From Acidobacteriota bacterium (GTDB taxonomy: Bacteria; Acidobacteriota; Blastocatellia; RBC074): a stretch of DNA of 53,385 nt. The stretch covers positions 1-53,385 of the forward strand of contig JAFDVI010000044.1 in assembly GCA_018269055.1 (NCBI GenBank), read 5' to 3'. A program made the translations under genes and the position numbers. Shown here piece after piece: positions 49,980 through 53,385 of the stretch. How positions within the stretch are numbered: position 1 is the stretch's first letter; every line of letters starts with the position of its first letter. Below the pieces are notes generated by a model. That model was not told where the DNA came from. It worked only from the letters and a program-made list of their open reading frames with translations, and ran no database searches.

Positions 49980-50444
49980 ATGAAAAACACTCGCCTTTTT
50001 CTCGCTGGCATTGTTGTCGGCATTTTGCTCTGCGCCGTCATTGCAGGCTTCACAGTTTTTGGCCAACGACAGGCTCGGCGCATTATCAATCTGCCAACGC
50101 GCAACCCGCAGCTTCCGTTCAGCGATGGCGTAATGGTTGGCAACACGTTGTATCTGGCCGGCAGATTGGGAACCGATCCGAAAACCAGCCAGATTCCCGC
50201 CGATGTGGATCAGGAAATCAAATTTCTGTTAGATGGATTCAAAGACGTGCTGACGGCAGCCGGAATGACGCCGGATGATCTGGTGACGGTGACGTTGTAT
50301 TGCCCGGATTTGACGCTGTACGACAAATTCAACGCCACGTATCGTACGTATTTCAAAAAAGACTTCCCTGCACGCGCTTTCATTGGCTCCGGGCCGCTGC
50401 TGCGCGGCGCACACTTCGAGATTCAAGGTATCGCCGCCAAGTAA
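49980..50444 (+). CDS. membrane-anchored RidA-family protein
   Basis: ATG 49980 (GGGAG nine bases upstream) gives 154 aa. An N-terminal helix (about 5-28) leads into a complete RidA/YjgF/UK114 domain (about 35-154) with SDGVMVGNTLYLAGRLG, DDLVTVTLYCPDL and the signature FPARAFIG...HFEIQGIA. R132 is at the position of the arginine that binds the carboxylate of enamine/imine substrates, and E147 is conserved. Cytoplasmic RidA clears 2-aminoacrylate. An exported version would act in the periplasm on an unknown imine, or RidA fold only is used for binding. The signal may be cleaved near FGQRQ. Monocistronic, with terminators on both sides. Confidence 0.88.
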   Translation: MKNTRLFLAGIVVGILLCAVIAGFTVFGQRQARRIINLPTRNPQLPFSDGVMVGNTLYLAGRLGTDPKTSQIPADVDQEIKFLLDGFKDVLTAAGMTPDDLVTVTLYCPDLTLYDKFNATYRTYFKKDFPARAFIGSGPLLRGAHFEIQGIAAK

Positions 50445-50826
50445 TTCTCCACTCACCGAGCCACAACCTGAACAGTAAAAACAACTTCCTTCACGTTTGG
50501 AATGCTTCAAACCGCTCCTCCCACAAGAGCGGTTTTCTTTTCCGGGAGGCTTTCTAATCGAGATTTTTCAACTTCTGTCCAATATTTTGAGGGGAAATTC
50601 TCTCCAAATACGGTTGAACATTTGAAACGAAAATTTTTGAACGCGAACACACACAATCACAACTCATAAAACTTACCACGAGTCTCACCTCGTGGAACCA
50701 AATCGCTATCAATCAACCTTGTCAGTTTATTTGACATCACTGTTTAACATCAGTGGTTGTTGACCTTTACATCCGGTTTGGCAGGTGAAGCCACGACCTG
50801 TGCAAACTCCGACTTCGAGGCAAACG
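50445..50826. other. 382-bp intergenic region
   Basis: It contains the RidA terminator (50509-50541) and then an AT-rich stretch that should hold the promoter of the surface-protein gene. A TTGACA-like word is at about 50732 in TATTTGACATCAC, but no matching TATAAT-like box at 16-18 bases was seen. No gene or structured RNA was recognised. Confidence 0.45.
50509..50541 (+). terminator. intrinsic terminator after the RidA gene
   Basis: AAACCGCTC (50509-50517) pairs perfectly with GAGCGGTTT (50527-50535) around a 9-base loop and is followed by TCTTTT. It lies 65 bases after the stop. Confidence 0.75.
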
Positions 50827-53385
50827 ATGAAACGACTTTCCATCCTGAGTTTCGCTCTTGTGCTTGGTGCGTTATTGATTCCGCAGAGCTGGGTTTCGCT
50901 TGGCGCGCCGAATGTGTCCGGCTCTGTCTTTCGCTCTCTGGTCGAGCCGCAGCGGCAAGCGCCTCCTGAACGTCTGGCTTCGCTCGATCAGGTGGAGTCG
51001 CTGCCCGTGGCGCAGGGGGGTGAGGCGCGGATTGCGCGCGATCCGCGGCAATGGCGGGAGCTATTGGCCAGCAAGCTCAATCAGCGGTTTCAGGATCTGT
51101 TTCCTGGCGTGGATCTGATCTTTGCCGGAAGCAAGCAGCGGTTGGAAGCCGTTTTGATCGTCAAGCCCGGCGTGGATCCCGCTTCGGTTCGCTTCGACTT
51201 TCCGCAGGCTGAGGCGCTTTCCGCCGATGCGCAGGGCAATGTCTGGGTGGCGATGCAGGGTGGCGACCTCGGCTTTTTGCGCCCGTCGCTGACGCGCAAA
51301 GGGGAATCGGTGCATGGTTCGTTCGTCGCCCAAGGCGGGCGCATCGTGCTGCAAGTCCCGGAGCACGATCCTGCCCAAAGCCTGCTGGTGCGCTTTGATG
51401 TGGTGTTCCCGACGCGTCCGGTCAATTTGCTCGATCAAATTCTCTCCCGCACGTTCAAGGCAGAACATTACCAACCGACCTCGCCCGCTTCGCCCGAACA
51501 GACCACGATGCTGACGGCGACCAAAATGGTGGACAATGCGACCTCCACGCCGGGCGGCGCCTTGATGTACACGGTGACCATCACCAACACGGGCGCGACC
51601 ACGGCCAACGGCGTGACCTTCACCGATACGATTGATCCGAACACGACGATCATCGCCGGTTCGCTCAATGCGCAACCCATCGCCAACGCCGACAGTTACA
51701 ACGTCATCGGCAACGTCCGCATTCAGCCCAACGCCGCGCAAGGGCTGCTGGCCAATGATTGCGATCCGACCGTTTCGGGCTGCACCATTTCGGGATTGAC
51801 GATTACCGCGATGGCGGGCGATTCGACCGCGCCGTTTTCCGGCACCACCAGCAATGGCGGACAGGTCACTTCCAGCGCCACCGACGGCAGCTTTGTGTAC
51901 AACCCGGCTCCGGGCTTCAGCGGAACGGATACCTTCAGCTACACTGTTCGGGATGAAGGCGCGGACGGCATCCCTGGCAATGCCGATGACAAAACCGACA
52001 CCGCGACGGTGACACTCAGCGTCAGCACGCCGATCTGGTTTATTGACGACAGCGCCTCGCCGGGCGGCGACGGGCGATTGACCGCACCCTACAACAGCAT
52101 TGCCGCCTTCAATCCTGCGGCGGCGGACGATCCGGGCGATGCCATTTTCCTGTTTGCGGGCAGCTACACAGGGCCGCTGCCGCTGAAGGACAACCAGAAG
52201 TTGATCGGCCAGGGCGCAAGCACCACGCTGGCGGGGATTCTCGGCTTGACGGCTGAGACTTACAGCGACGCGCTGCCCGCGCTTAATAACACACAATCCA
52301 GCGTGACGATCACGACGACCGTCGCGGCGACCGACGCCATCACGCTGGGTGTGAACAACCTGCTGCGCGGCTTCACGGTCGGAGACACGACCGGCAGCGA
52401 CATCACCGGAACGAGTTTCGGCACACTGGCCATCACCGAAGTCACGTTGAATGGAACCGGGCGTGCGTTGAACCTGACAATGGGCAGCTTTGCCGCGGGT
52501 TCGGCGATCACCAGCATCGTCTCCACCAGCGGCGCGGAGGGCATCACCTTGTCGGCCATCACGGGGGCAAACTCGCCGACCATCGGCGCGACGACCATTT
52601 CCGGAAGCGCGGGCAACGGCCTCAACATCAACGCATCGAGCACGCCCTTCACCTTCTCCAGCGCGACGATTGACAACACCGGCGCGGCGGGCATTGCGCT
52701 GACCAACAACACCGGCGCGATCAGCATCGGCGGCTCGATCGGCGCAACCAATGACCCGACTGGAAATGACGTAACCATTAATCAGGGCAACGCCAACGTC
52801 ACGATCTCAGCGACGCTGACCAAGAGCTCGACGGGTCGGATCGCCGACGTCACCAACCGCACGGGCGGGACGGTCGGCTTCTCAGGGGCATTGAGTTGCT
52901 CCTCCGGCTGTACTGGCGTCAACCTCAACACCAACACCGGCTCGACGATCAATTTTACCGGCGGCATGAGCCTCAATACCGGGGCGAATCCGGCCTTCAC
53001 GGCCACGGGCGGCGGCACCGTCACAGCCACGCAGGACAACACCACCATCATCAATACCTTGACGACGACCACCGGGACGGGGCTCAACGTGGCGAACACG
53101 AGTATCGGGGGGAGCGGGTTGACCTTCCGCAGCATCAATACCAATGGCGCGACGAGCGGCATTATCCTGAACAATACCGGCACAGGCGTGGGCAATGGTG
53201 GGCTGACGGTGACCGGCAATTCCGCTGGCATGTGCGGCGGGTCGGTGACCAACACCACAACGCCGGGAACTCCCGCGACTGTCACCGCTCCGGTCACCGC
53301 CGACTGCACGGGCGGCACGATTCAGGCCAGCACCGGAGCAGGCATTTCCCTCACCAGCACAAAGGACGTTTCCCTGACCCGGGTC
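50827..53385 (+). CDS. giant surface/beta-helix protein, 5' part (open at window edge)
   Basis: ATG 50827 (GAGG six bases upstream) opens a frame that runs 853 codons to the edge without a stop. A signal peptide (about 1-27) is followed by a domain with PGVDLIFAG, LIVKPGVDP and GNVWVAMQGGDLGFLRPS (about 88-165), like the N-terminal module of SBBP-repeat proteins. Next comes a DUF11-type repeat (about 225-280, YTVTITNTGATTANGVTFTDTI), then an Ig/cadherin-like segment with GLLANDCDPT and GFSGTDTFSYTV (about 285-395). After that follow long Thr/Gly/Asn/Ser-rich strands (about 400-853), typical of a right-handed beta-helix. The GC content is clearly higher than in the genes to the left. It is probably a cell-surface adhesin or matrix protein. 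Confidence 0.82.
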   Translation, partial: MKRLSILSFALVLGALLIPQSWVSLGAPNVSGSVFRSLVEPQRQAPPERLASLDQVESLPVAQGGEARIARDPRQWRELLASKLNQRFQDLFPGVDLIFAGSKQRLEAVLIVKPGVDPASVRFDFPQAEALSADAQGNVWVAMQGGDLGFLRPSLTRKGESVHGSFVAQGGRIVLQVPEHDPAQSLLVRFDVVFPTRPVNLLDQILSRTFKAEHYQPTSPASPEQTTMLTATKMVDNATSTPGGALMYTVTITNTGATTANGVTFTDTIDPNTTIIAGSLNAQPIANADSYNVIGNVRIQPNAAQGLLANDCDPTVSGCTISGLTITAMAGDSTAPFSGTTSNGGQVTSSATDGSFVYNPAPGFSGTDTFSYTVRDEGADGIPGNADDKTDTATVTLSVSTPIWFIDDSASPGGDGRLTAPYNSIAAFNPAAADDPGDAIFLFAGSYTGPLPLKDNQKLIGQGASTTLAGILGLTAETYSDALPALNNTQSSVTITTTVAATDAITLGVNNLLRGFTVGDTTGSDITGTSFGTLAITEVTLNGTGRALNLTMGSFAAGSAITSIVSTSGAEGITLSAITGANSPTIGATTISGSAGNGLNINASSTPFTFSSATIDNTGAAGIALTNNTGAISIGGSIGATNDPTGNDVTINQGNANVTISATLTKSSTGRIADVTNRTGGTVGFSGALSCSSGCTGVNLNTNTGSTINFTGGMSLNTGANPAFTATGGGTVTATQDNTTIINTLTTTTGTGLNVANTSIGGSGLTFRSINTNGATSGIILNNTGTGVGNGGLTVTGNSAGMCGGSVTNTTTPGTPATVTAPVTADCTGGTIQASTGAGISLTSTKDVSLTRV

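Noticed and set aside
1..53385. CRISPR arrays, rRNA, tRNA and complete insertion sequences
   Set aside because: No regularly spaced repeats, no rRNA-like conserved blocks, no transposase ORF with terminal repeats.

Overview
The window looks like a chromosomal segment of an Acidobacteriota bacterium, probably Blastocatellia-like. Three things support this: a VWFA protein of the acidobacterial type, two very large secreted proteins ending in the TIGR03437-type C-terminal module, and mid-50s % GC with many different intergenic inverted repeats. No tRNA, rRNA, CRISPR array or complete insertion sequence was seen. Taxonomy is inference from family recognition.

Layout. 1-1.64 kb: a small accessory-type ORF, flanked by short hairpin repeats, lies divergent to an integron-type tyrosine recombinase (IntI). 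1.7-4.3 kb: 4-alpha-glucanotransferase (malQ) and a VWFA protein. 4.5-10.3 kb: two paralogous secreted Fn3-like/CAP-like proteins separated by long AT-richer gene-free gaps. 10.3-17.2 kb: a two-cluster ferredoxin and a 2120-residue secreted BNR/BACON/Ig/NHL/TIGR03437 protein. 17.3-19.5 kb: a bifunctional (p)ppGpp synthetase/hydrolase.

19.6-33.9 kb is the core of the window: a minus-strand respiratory gene cluster. In transcription order it reads: CcoS-like protein, Rieske protein, b6-like cytochrome b, seven-haem cytochrome c, CcoN, CcoO, a 52-residue CcoQ/S-like peptide, a 101-residue CcoP-anchor-like protein, a GltD-like flavoprotein with extra Fe-S clusters, a SafE-type membrane protein, CcoG, two small membrane proteins and the CcoI-type copper ATPase. 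It appears to encode a quinol:cytochrome c oxidoreductase, a cbb3 oxidase and its copper/assembly factors in one unit. There is no ordinary cytochrome c1 and no haem-bearing CcoP; the heptahaem protein is the obvious candidate to carry electrons between the two complexes.

34.2-37.8 kb: a shorter paralogue (1212 aa) of the 10.8-17.2 kb protein, lacking the NHL propellers. 38.6-39.3 kb: a short-chain dehydrogenase gene interrupted by one in-frame TAG. 39.4-41.3 kb: two tandem secreted paralogues of unknown function. 41.4-50.4 kb: a secreted alpha/alpha-toroid-like protein, a MauG/CcpA-type dihaem peroxidase, an APC amino-acid permease, an apparently exported SAM methyltransferase, an unknown TM protein, an NAD-kinase-like protein, a LamG protein and a membrane-anchored RidA. 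From 50.8 kb to the right edge: the first 853 codons of a GC-rich giant surface protein that continues past the window.

Almost every gap between genes, especially inside the respiratory cluster, holds an inverted repeat of its own sequence. This regularity is not explained by any single terminator type. Starts in several genes were moved to an internal ATG/GTG with a good Shine-Dalgarno sequence.
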